Assembly: GCA_009801015.1 (NCBI GenBank)
Contig: VHZZ01003859.1
Span: 21,502-85,501, forward strand
Direction of reading: 5' to 3'
From: Silene noctiflora
Taxonomy: Eukaryota; Streptophyta; Magnoliopsida; Caryophyllales; Caryophyllaceae
DNA length: 64,000 bases
Shown one piece after another: positions 24,622 to 34,250 of the stretch. Position numbers and translations under genes: made by a program. The notes below the pieces were generated by a model. It did not search any database. It saw nothing but the letters and a program-made list of their open reading frames with translations, and was not told where the DNA came from. Position 1 is the stretch's first letter. The number at the start of each line of letters is the position of its first letter.

Positions 24622-25678
24622 AGTTATCGTGTATTTCCATTACCTTGGGTCTAAGATAAAGGTCTTCGCGCATCCTATAGATTACGAGTAAGAATTTTAT
24701 CTTTATTAGGTAACGGCTTCCTTCTCTACTATCTAAAGCAGCTACTTCACCTGGATCCGAGGTTTTTCTCTTATTTATTTAATAGGCTTTAGTATCTACT
24801 GTTGTTACCATGTCTGGTACTGCCTCTGTTATCCGGATCTTCTAATGAATCTGGCTCGTTAGATGAGTCCTTTTATTAATTATCGGTAATTATCTCACAC
24901 ACCTGTAGTGGGTATGCTTATAGATATGTGATGTGTAATTATGAGAATTCCTTCTTGTTGTAGTGTTAGCAGCCTTTAGTCTAGCTATGTCTATTGCTAA
25001 TGTTGGTTGGAATGGAATAATGAATTTCTCAACTTGGGGGGGTTAGTTTGCTTAACTTTCTTACGCTTTCGTGTGCATATTCTTTAATATGTCATAAAGT
25101 TTATGAAATTTTCGGGGGGTCGAAGTAGGTTCTCCTATCAATAGGGGCAGCGATTTTTAATCGAGTAACTTTCCTTGTTTCTTTGTTATTCTCATAGTTA
25201 GATAGAGGAGATCCACTGATAAAAAGAAAGCAAAAGCACGCCTCGCTCATGTAAGTACTCCCTTTCTTTTGGATGCAGCATAGAAGCCATCTTCGCCTTG
25301 TCATCTGGCTCCAAGTAAGATAAGAATGGAAGCTCCGGCGGAGCCTCACCCCCTTTCGCATCACGCTTATCTAATAAGTAGACTTAAAGGCGAGGGGCAA
25401 GGAGAGCCCCTTCTATATATGATTTCGACTTGAAAGGTGCTCTGGTGACACATATCTAGTTTCCTTCTCGAGCACAGGGGTCGAACAAGTAGGCCCGCAA
25501 TCCGTACCTAAAGTCTTTGAAAGCATCATAGCACACTTTCGAGCCAAGCCAGCTGCTGAAGACTCTTTCAACAAGACGAACCCTTTATTTACTTATAGGA
25601 TAGGAAGACTTTAGCAAGAAATTTACTCATTTTTTTATTTGGGGAATAGGACGATAAATTATCAGAATGAGATGATAA
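24622..25678. other. Spacer
   Basis: One ORF at 25101-25364 (minus, 87 aa) is not recognised. Two small SKAA-type acidic traces lie near 24735-24760 (ctaaagcagctacttcacc). Nothing else is seen. Confidence 0.5.
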
Positions 25679-26019
25679 ATGAAATTCCCTTTAAGGATAA
25701 ATCAGTTATATGAGATCCCTGAAATAAATTTAGCTTTTAGACGGGGCTCAGGTGGATTTTATCGATTAGAAAAAAAAGCTATGAACACTTTCGTGAAACT
25801 ACGCGTAGGAAAAAGACCCTTTATCGCTGCGTGCGGGTGGGACAAATCAATCTATTGAGAAATCCATTTAATGGGGAAATGCTCCGATATCCATATAGTA
25901 TAGTTAAGTATATGACTGCGCTTAAATGCTATGTCAATTGGTTCCGGAGAGTCCTAACTCGTGAACTAGATAAGAATAGTCTTGGAAACAAACCTCATTT
26001 ACGAATCGATTCCCATTGA
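25679..26019 (+). pseudogene. Frameshifted reading frame, about 112 codons
   Basis: An ATG at 25679 opens 59 codons ending at TGA 25856-25858. They include LYEIPEINLAFRRGSGGF and VKLRVGKRPFIAACGWD. A second frame then runs from about 25831 to the TGA at 26017-26019 and includes NLLRNPFNGEMLRYPYSIV and RELDKNSLGNKPHLRID. The two overlap, so a single shift near 25830 would account for both. The sequence is basic and protein-like, and the split frame suggests a recently disabled gene. I do not recognise the protein. A ribosomal protein or a mitochondrial-plasmid protein are guesses only. Confidence 0.35.
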
Positions 26020-26990
26020 ATAAAAAAGAATTAAGCGCCTCCGCTCTTTCCTTTCGTACCCATTTCGATTAATCCCTTACGAACCCACTTATGCTAAGGA
26101 AACTTTTGCGAAACAACGAGAAGTCTCTTTCGTAGAAAAGCTTTTTTATTAACTTACAGACGATAAAGAAGAAGATTAACCACAGTTCTTCGACTGCCAT
26201 CTCACATTCTGACGATCATAAACAGAGTTTTTTCTTGACTAATTAAAATGATTCAAGCGCTGAAAAGCGAGAAAAGGAGTCGAAATAAAGGAACCCTATT
26301 AAGAAACTTCCCAAATTTCTTCATTAACCTGGAAAACTGGGCTCGAAAAGACAGTTACTTCCCCAACAGCAGTAGGGTCTACAATCATTATCTTATATCT
26401 CCGTCTACTTAAATGGGCTCGACTTATTGACCTAATCAAAGTCTGATTTTAGCGGGATTCCCTATTTTCCTATTAGAAATCGGGACTAGATTCGTAAAAT
26501 TCTACGGAATTGTATTAATCTTAAGTAAATAAAAGAGCCTAAAATGGTAAAAATCATCTCAATCAATATAGCCCGTTTTACCCGTACAAGAGTCGGAAAG
26601 CCCGGCACTCCCGTTAAGTAAAAGACCAGAATAGTAGTCAAAATACAAGAGGGGTCAAACCGTAAAAAAAGTACAATAAGTCAAGAGTAAGTTTCAAACT
26701 AGAAGTCATTAGCAAAAACAGAGGGCGGAGAGCAAGCCAGCTCCGAGTCTACCAAGGAAAGGCAAGAGTAAAGAGCCGCTCCTTTCTTTTCTTTGCTAGC
26801 CAAGCCCATTCCCCTTCTTTTTGTATGAGGATGCAGAGTCTCATCGGGTTCGGGCTCAGTCTAATATGGTTTTCGGCGAGATCTAACTTGCTTCTCTAAG
26901 CAAACAGGCAGTAAAAATCAAGATGCGTATCCAATCGTTCACCCAGAATCTTCCTGTGTCTATAAATATGGGGAATTAAGAACAAAGTAA
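26020..26990. other. Spacer
   Basis: There are no ORFs of note and no recognisable RNA or plastid fragment. Confidence 0.6.
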
Positions 26991-27140
26991 AGAATAAGGA
27001 TCCCGATCAAGCCGGGGGCGCCCATTCATAAGGAGACGACGTATCAGGTCAAAGAACAGTCAGTCACAGAAAGAGACTTCAAAGATGCAACGGATGCAGC
27101 GGATGCAGCGAATGGAGCGAACGATAGAATGATGAAGTGA
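26991..27140 (+). repeat. Acidic family copy with VTERDF and Asp-Ala repeats
   Basis: An open frame ending at TGA 27138-27140 contains QVKEQSVTERDFKDATDAAD followed by AANGANDR. VTERDF (27063-27080) matches VEERDV at 10205 and VAERDV at 54018. The DATDAADAA part is an imperfect 9-bp tandem repeat (gat gca gcg) at about 27084-27110. The antisense ORF 27044-27241 is a shadow. Confidence 0.45.
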
Positions 27141-28665
27141 GCCAAGGGAGGGGGGCTAACGAGTTTACGTACGGAAGCGAGAGGAGGGCACATATGGAAC
27201 ATTCGAATTAGATGCTTTGTGTTCATATGTTCGAGGCGCATGCTCTTGGAATAAGTCTTCCTCAGAGATTGTATCGAACGCAGGTTACGATATCGAGATA
27301 TCTAAAAGAATTATACTAGAAAGTTCAGATTGTATTCGGTAGGCAGGGTTAGATTAGAGCCCAAGCAAGCTAACTAGTTTCACTCGAATTCTTAAAAGAA
27401 GGGACGAAGGTCGTACTTTCAAAAAGCTAGACAGATCGGGAACTTTACTGGAATCCGGGGAATCCGCCCAAGTCTTATTCTAATTAAAAAGAATAAGATG
27501 GAAGATATAGAAAAGAAGGTTATTTGTTACCTTTATAGATCCGTCCTTTAAAAGCTGGTCTCCTGCTGTATGCGCTAAACGCCCTTTTTTCTTTCTGTTT
27601 AAGAAACTCTTTATAGGAAAAGCCTTCCATCGTCAAGGCTTTTTAAAAAGAGTTTTTTCGCTGTTTTGTGCGTACCATTTTAATTTCCATTGCTCGTCAA
27701 ATTAATTACAAGATCTCAGGTCGAGAAGACTGGAACAAGCCCCCTCGTGTTGGTTTTCAAGTCTAAAGTCGAAATCGGGGCGTTGGCCTCAATAGAATAC
27801 CGCCAGTGATCCACAGGTCTCCGATCAGTAAAAAGTCTCAAAGCTTGCTCATTCCTATCCTTTGTAGGCTTAGGCGAGTAACTTATCTGTCTATATAAGC
27901 AAATAGAAGCAGTCTACCTGTAAAAGGAAGGCATCACACAAGTCAGTCAGCGATCGATCTACCTATTAGTAAAAAACTCCTCTAAAACAAGCTTGTGACA
28001 CATCCTAGAGGACTTCTATTACGCAAAAAAAGGTCATGGCTTGATTAGTTTCCTTGGGCCCGAGTTCCTTTCTTTCTTTTAATTAACGTTATCACTGTAG
28101 CTGTTAAAGGGTCTTTAGCCCCAACCGGGGACCGGTCTTTCGAGCAAGAGGAATCATCTTAACTTGTCTAATTCTAGTGGGACAGCTACTTATAGCTACA
28201 GGCGAGGGCGAAGAGAAAGCATCTATGCTATGCAAGAGCACTAATTAAAGAGAACTTTTTAAGAACAAGGACCATTTCATTCAGTAAATAGAGAAAGGTG
28301 AAGCTGCGGCTGAACAAGAGGGTCGGGGAAGCAGGCACCGAAAATGCAACGTAGGCAGTTTCAGATGATGGGGGTGATGTTGCAGCCGAAACGAAGTTGA
28401 AATCTTAGTTGCTGGTCCGGTTGTCGGTATCAAAGATTACCCATAAACGGCTAAACTGGTACAAAGCTGTCTGTTTAAGTTATCGAATGGTGCTCTTGAG
28501 CTTGGTTCAACGAATGAGTGGATATATCGTTTGGCTTACTGACTAGATGCGCATATTGATTGGTTGGATGACTGACCCTTTACTTTTGATTTAAGATTTT
28601 CACTGAGTGAGAGGAGCTAACGAGAGAATGTTATGAAATAGCTCGACCGGCGAGTGCAGTTCCGG
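27141..28665. other. Spacer with weak acidic traces
   Basis: Near 28305-28410 the plus strand reads EAAAEQEG and, in another frame, AVSDDGGDVAAETK, resembling the acidic family. Otherwise nothing is recognisable. Confidence 0.45.
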
Positions 28666-29088
28666 TTAGCGCCAACGGGCGGAGTACTTTAGAATTAAAT
28701 AAGACGCGAGCCCACGGTAGCAATAAAAGTGATTGAATTTATTAAATATCATTAACTTACATATAGAAAATCTATTTAAACCGCATCCTAAGGCGCATTC
28801 TGCTCGTCGAGGAAGAATTTGTAGATGAGTTTGCAGCTGGTACCGATGATGGGTAGGCAAGATGAACCCTTTCATCCCTCCCTTGATTATTCTTAATTGA
28901 TCTGAAACTGCATTTCCAAAAGCAGCTTCTGTAAAGGTAGGAGATACCCGATTAAAATAATAGAAGTAAAGTGTAATATTACAGGTATATTTTGAATAGA
29001 ACCCTTCTTTTCTTTCTACTCTATTATCACGGGATGCCGCATCTGCTATTTCTGCCACGTCTTCGGCTGGAACTTCAAATGATGCTGA
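28666..29088 (-). CDS. Hypothetical ORF, 130-140 codons, acidic N terminus
   Basis: The frame is open for 140 codons from the stop at 29089-29091. The only early start is a GTG at 29056-29058, giving 130 residues. The upstream and N-terminal part (SASFEVPAEDVAEIADAAS) is typical of the acidic family. The middle (FYSKYTCNITLYFYYF) is aromatic, followed by FTEAAFGNAVSDQ and a Cys/His-containing end. It is one of the longest open frames of the window. It may be a family copy that by chance remained open and runs into spacer. No function can be assigned. Confidence 0.3.
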   Translation of the reverse strand, partial: SASFEVPAEDVAEIADAASRDNRVERKEGFYSKYTCNITLYFYYFNRVSPTFTEAAFGNAVSDQLRIIKGGMKGFILPTHHRYQLQTHLQILPRRAECALGCGLNRFSICKLMIFNKFNHFYCYRGLASYLILKYSARWR

Positions 29089-31091
29089 TTAGTCTTCTTT
29101 TGCTGGACCCAACCCGAAAAATCTTGGGGATTTCCTCGATTAAAAGATTACAATAAAACAGACAAAGGGTGCTTTTCCTCAAAGTAAAGTAGACTCATTC
29201 CCTTGGTTTTTCTTTTACTTGCTAGCCTGACACGCAATTATGCTAGAACTGCTCCTTCGGCTACTTACTCAGGAACTTGCTACGGTTACCGTTTCTCTTT
29301 AGTAGTTTTCCTATACTCACAATCAGAAAAAGGCCTTTTGACTTGACTCTCTTGAAAGAGCCTCGTCCAACGCGAGCGGACTAGCTTCTTCTCCTGAAAA
29401 AAGGAGCGATGGGAACATCAAAAACAGGGGCATTTACTGTTGTTTTTTAAAAAAAGCAGTGAAATATGTTAAAAACTGGACGTATTCGAACAACGACCCG
29501 TCTAATAAGAGTTCTTGGTGACTTGATAAAGACTTCGTGGGTGGGTACAGTACTTCGAGAGTTAAGGGGTCGAAGCAAGTACTTTCCTTCTCCAGAGGGT
29601 AGTTGGTAGAAGGTTGACTTCCAGCCATAACTTGCTTTTGTTTTTTTTTTTCAAATTAGCTCATAAACTCAAACTAACTCTCTTTCTATACTTGTGGCTA
29701 TGCTTTCTTGAAAAAACTTATTCGTGAGTTGAGTGAAAGAAAGTCAACTGAACAAGCAAGTCCCTCGTAACATCAAACCCCTTCTGCTCCCTCTCTCTTG
29801 TAATCAAGCCTTTCATTCTTATCCCCTTGGTACTCCCTAAATATAATATAAAAGCTATGGTTGAAGTAGCAGGATCCGGTTTCCATGCTTGGGCTCTTTA
29901 CCAATAAAGTAACGATTTATCTTTGTTTACAATTCGGAAAACAGCATCTATCTTCAAACTTCAAAAAGGTAAGGTTTGAGTAGAGAGCATGAAACTTTAC
30001 CCGAGACTTAGCCCCCTATAGGCTGAAACTATGCCTGCTTAATTTCTACTCGAAGAAGCATCTGATCAAGCAGTGAAAGCAGTTCCAGTGGAAGAAGTAG
30101 TATGAGTCTTAACGGTCATCACTAAACGGGATGTCGAATCCTGGTTTTGCTGGATGAGAAGGACTTGGCTAGATAATAGGTTTTTCAGAAGGATAAGGAC
30201 TGGCTTTACTAATTTATATTCAGCACTAGGGTTGAAATCTCCTGCCTGTCCTTTTCTTGGGCGAGAGAAAAGAGTCACTCGTGTGCCACATCCTTAAGCA
30301 GTTTCGTCCCAGCATCACTTTCAGGTAGGAACCCTCATTACAAGGTACTTTTTCTCTCTCTGGTTACCCGGGCAGGGAGGTATGGGGCATAGCCCGCGAC
30401 AAGCAACGAAATTTGATGCTAGGCCTTGGGTACAACCCTCACATCTGAAATTCGTTTTAGCTTTTCTTTTAAGCCGCGTTAATAAGGGGAGAGCTCGGTC
30501 CCATGGGGAATCAAAAAGTTTAAAAAGAAGCTCCTTTGCAGCATAAATGGTCATCAATTGCACGTAAGAAGCATTGTGTGTAATCAATGATTTCACTGTT
30601 TCGAGAGGTCAAGAAGATAAGCTACGTTTAGTCTTAGGATAGGCGGATAGGCGTGTTCGCTTTATCATATAAAGAAGTTCGCTCGTTGAAGTATAATGTA
30701 GACGCGGTTCAAAGCTTTCGTGCATCTGAAAAGAGAAGACGAGTGGCGTGTCTATCCCGGACTGCTCACAAATTCGCTACGGTGGTTTCAGTTTGCGCGT
30801 ACCGGAGAAAGGGAAGTTGGCTTATCTCTCATTATTGGTAGGAGCAAAAAAGAGGAAAGAGATCGACTTAATTTCTATAGCTTACATAGATAAGAGAATT
30901 TTGTAAAGAGGAAAAAGGAGAAGGTAAATACGTTCACCGGGGCTTCGATTACCAACTCCCCTATTCTAAGTTTCAGAAGAGGTTCTTCATTCGGGCATAG
31001 ACAGCGGCAATTAGATCACAAGCGAAATCCCCAATAAAGATAAAAAATGGAATTATTTACTTTTGAAAAATGTCCGTAAAATCTAAGACTT
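29089..31091. other. Spacer with one short acidic trace
   Basis: 30043-30105 (+) reads LLEEASDQAVKAVPVEEVV and stop, 20 codons, in the style of the acidic family. ORFs 30321-30596 (minus, 91 aa) and 29434-29628 (minus) are not recognised. No RNA gene is seen. Confidence 0.45.
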
Positions 31092-31319
31092 CTAGTTCAC
31101 AAGCATAAAACAACCCCGCAAAAATGCCTCGGCCAGCAGTCGTGAGATTTCTTTCCTAAGATTGGTCGGGAAGTATTCGCGCAGGTGGAAAGAACCTAAG
31201 CCTGCTTCGGTCCCATATGTATCCCAGATGGATATCCGCACTTCGTTCTTTTCGAGGTGCACAATCTGTCCTTGGCTAAAAAATTCTTCGGGGTTATGTC
31301 TATATTTATATTTAGACAT
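31092..31319 (-). CDS. Hypothetical ORF, 75 aa, protein-like composition
   Basis: The ATG-started frame has 75 codons. The frame is open upstream to about 31364, giving roughly 91 codons. It has mixed, soluble-protein composition: NPEEFFSQGQIVHLEKNEV, then SIWDTYGTEAGLGSFHL and LRKEISRLLAEAFLRG, the last a plausible amphipathic helix. It is unlike the acidic family and unlike any plant mitochondrial protein I know. The overlapping plus-strand ORF 31162-31470 looks like a shadow. Confidence 0.3.
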   Translation of the reverse strand: MSKYKYRHNPEEFFSQGQIVHLEKNEVRISIWDTYGTEAGLGSFHLREYFPTNLRKEISRLLAEAFLRGCFMLVN

Positions 31320-31364
31320 TTCACAAACAAAGGACTCTATTGCATTTTTCTTCCCCCGGTTGAG

Positions 31365-33515
31365 TCATTTCATTGTTTGTCTTAATAAGACCACTTTTAG
31401 CGATCCAAATACCGGGTTGGGACGACTGGGAAAGATAGACTTAGATCTGCTGGATAATCAGGTAGATTGAGGGCATTGTAGGCCATTATTGGATCTGCGG
31501 TGGGTTGCAAGCCCGCTCCCCTTGCTTGAAAGCGGTCGAGTTTGTTAGCGACAGGAAGCATGCTGTAGAGTTAACTTCGGGATGCACGGGTGAAGCAAAT
31601 AAGATCGGGGACCGCATTCGTTCTTTAGTCGTGCGCTTCGTCTCAATCGTGCCATTTGTTGTCGCTACTGGGTTGGTGCTATGGTTACGGCGAGGAAAGA
31701 AGTGACTACTGACGCAGGTTCGAGTCCTGTCTTTGCTTTTCTTTCACTCGCTAACTCAACTTGAAGTTAGACTCTTCTCTAGGACAATGGAAGGCTCTTA
31801 AATTTCCGGAGTAGATTTTCTATTCCCATGAGGGGCCCCTCGTGTAGGTTGATCTGAGGTTCGAGCGGTTGAATTAGTAGGGAACTTTACCATAATACTG
31901 GTATTTAGTAAGTGAAAATATCCATAGTTAACGAACGGGCCCGTTCCCCGACCCCCTCCTGTGGTGGAGGCAAGAAGGTCTTCTGGCCTTACTGCAGTTA
32001 AGAACGAAGTTCCTCTTTTTAACCATTAGGACTTACTCAACGTTTTACTCACCATAACCTTAATCGTATGCAATTGCGTTTTCTTACTAAAGAAATCTGG
32101 AGAACGTACCCTTGGTGATGGTGGATAGAAAGGGCTTCGCTCCTTATCCTTTGGCGTATACCCCAGCCTAGTAGGAAAGTGCAGTCTCTCTTTCCCCAGT
32201 AAAGTAAGCTAGTTTTCTTGTCTCATTATGTAGAAAGAAAGGTTGTGAAAAAGCTTGGTTTAAATCTCTCCGTCTTATTATCAATATACGACGAAAAAGA
32301 TTCTTTCTACATACAATATCCACAATACAATAGGGGTTGATACTGTAAAGGAGAGTAGGTGTGTGGGCTTTAGGGCTTTGCTTTAAGGGCTTAATAGCTC
32401 GAAATCGTAACTTTCACAATCACCACAGGAGGGCAGAGTTCGCTTTAATCTCTTTAAATTGAGTTTGAGAAAGACATGAGAGTTAAGAGGCGATAAGCCC
32501 AGATTTTTGGATTAATCGACCCTGTTTGTGTAAAGAATGTCCGGAACCAAAGGAGGGTCTGGGGCTTCTTTATGCCCCTAGTGATATATTCTAGTAAAGT
32601 CGGAAAATTCTTCGAATTTAAAAGATGAAGCGGTTTATGATGCTTTTTATGATGCGGGAAAGTAAAGGATAGACGGGTCCAATTCTAATCCTTTAATCCT
32701 GCCTTCTATCTTGCTTGTGGACCCGAGAAGCTACTTCTAAAGCAGCTACGGGAGAGGGCGAAGACGTTTATTTTATGGTGTTGGAAAGACGGGTCTATTT
32801 AATCTCTTAATATCACTAAGACTTTGGCTAATCGGGGACCTTTTCCTTTGTAAATTTTTAAAAATCAGTCTAAATGAACCAATAAAACAAGGAACCTTTC
32901 TATACTTAGGCCTTGTCTTTTGGGGTGTTGGGTTTGAAGTGAGTGCCTCGTTTTCTCTTTTAGAACCAGTCTCATCACAATAAGACGTATCAGACCGAGA
33001 AATGTCATACTTTTAACAGGCGGACCAAGAACCGGTGATCGAAAAGATCAAGCAGCTGACGGAGTCAAAGACGATGAACCTGTTTCAGAAGTAGCTTTTT
33101 ACAGATGCAGATTCAGATGGTGGAAAAAGGGGGTCCCATTTAGGAAATCCTACTTAATAACCAATAGGAAACCTATATCCTCTACAAGATACCAGTTCGA
33201 CAAGAAAAGCCATAACCCCACTGCTGCCTGACGAGCTGGACTAGAACCCAAATCTACCGAAGAAAGTCAGTCAAAATCTTTAAAATGGGCAACTTTCCCC
33301 GTATCGAACTTCCTCTCTTTCAAGGGCAGACAACCCACCTCTTCATGCCCGAAAACATCTACTAGATGAGAATTTTCATTTTTAAGATTTGAAGTCCTAA
33401 AATACCGCATTCTTTAAAAAAGTTTCGTTGAAAAGTCTGTTTCTGAAGGCAGCAAAAGGGATTAGTGTCGAAAATCACCGGGTTTTTAAAAATGTGACAC
33501 CTGAAAGGGCCGGAC
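31365..33515. other. Spacer
   Basis: An ORF at 31505-31705 (+, 66 aa) ends in a hydrophobic stretch with a basic tail (VPFVVATGLVLWLRRGKK) and is unrecognised. A T-arm-like sequence follows at 31714-31730 without the rest of a tRNA. At 33030-33090 the plus strand reads an acidic segment (DQAADGVKDDEPVSEV). Confidence 0.45.
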
Positions 33516-34113
33516 ATGAAAGAAAACGAAGTCGATTCAAAAGAAGTAGCCGATGAAACTGTCGATGTCGAAGAAGTGGAGTCAGAAAGAAAGTACAGCC
33601 GAAGGCGGCCAGACAGCTGTTGAAATTCCAGAAGTAGTAGCTGACCCAGCACTGGAAGACAGAGTCGAAGTAATAGAAGGCAAAGCAGTCTCAGTTACCG
33701 CCGATGCTTTTTCTGAAACGGATGCAGCGGATCCAGTTTTTGCTAATAGTGTTGGGTAGGACCTCCCCAAAGCAGAACTTTCATTGTCATACTTTGAAAT
33801 GAGATGGCAATGCTAGGCTCGGCAGGAGATAAAGTTTCTCCTGAGAAAGTCGATCAAGACGAAGTCGTCAATCCAGCAGCAGCAGAAGATGAGGCAGCGG
33901 TAACATCGGGGGTCGAGCTGGATTCACCGGCCTTTCCAGATCTAGAGGATACCGATATCGAGTTTTGACGACCAACAACTCTCAGAAAAAAAGACGCAAT
34001 CAAAGATCATGATGGACTAGCTTTTTACCGAAGTCAATGAAGCTGATTCCGAAACAGCAGCTGTAGCAGATGTTTTTGATGCTTCTGATGTTGGGGGAGA
34101 AAAGTTCGACTAA
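33516..34113 (+). repeat. Cluster of four acidic coding-like frames
   Basis: Four open pieces follow each other on one strand. 33516-33623 (35 codons) contains DSKEVADETVDVEEVESE. 33553-33759 (68 codons, ATG) contains PEVVADPALEDRVEVIEGKA and DAFSETDAADPVFA. 33810-33968 (52 codons, ATG) contains PEKVDQDEVVNPAAAEDEAA and FPDLEDTDIEF. 34021-34113 (30 codons after a stop) contains ADSETAAVADVFDASD. The first two overlap in different frames, so an indel near 33590 would separate formerly continuous sequence. This is the densest acidic stretch of the window. It could be the remnant of one gene of about 200 codons or an array of repeat units. The antisense ORF 33582-33770 is a shadow. Confidence 0.5.
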
Positions 34114-34178
34114 AAATGGATATCATTTTACATACATATTATAGGAATCTTTCACGGAAACCTGATCCTATTAGAATA

Positions 34179-34250
34179 TAATCAATCAAATATGAGTTTG
34201 ATCCGGGCTTAGAAGCAAGGCTAGCTATCTGCTTCACACATAAGGGTTTA
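34179..34250 (+). pseudogene. rrn18: Fragment of mitochondrial small-subunit rRNA 5' end
   Basis: 34194-34243 aligns with the universal SSU start: gagtttgatcc, ggct-agaag, gctagctat, tgctt-acacat. The gctagctat-tgctt part fits the plant mitochondrial 18S rather than the plastid 16S, which has a different sequence there. About seven mismatches occur in 50 bases, and the preceding aatcaatcaaatat resembles the bases upstream of that rRNA. The match stops after about 34250, so only the first few helices' worth of sequence remains and it cannot form an rRNA. Confidence 0.65.

Noticed and set aside
27084-27114. Short regular gatgcagcg array considered as a CRISPR or minisatellite
   Set aside because: The units are adjacent without spacers, there are only about three of them, and it reads as part of the acidic family.
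31714-31730. tRNA T-arm-like sequence gcaggttcgagtcctgt
   Set aside because: No matching 5' acceptor, D-arm or anticodon arm is found in the 70 bases upstream. At most it is a remnant.
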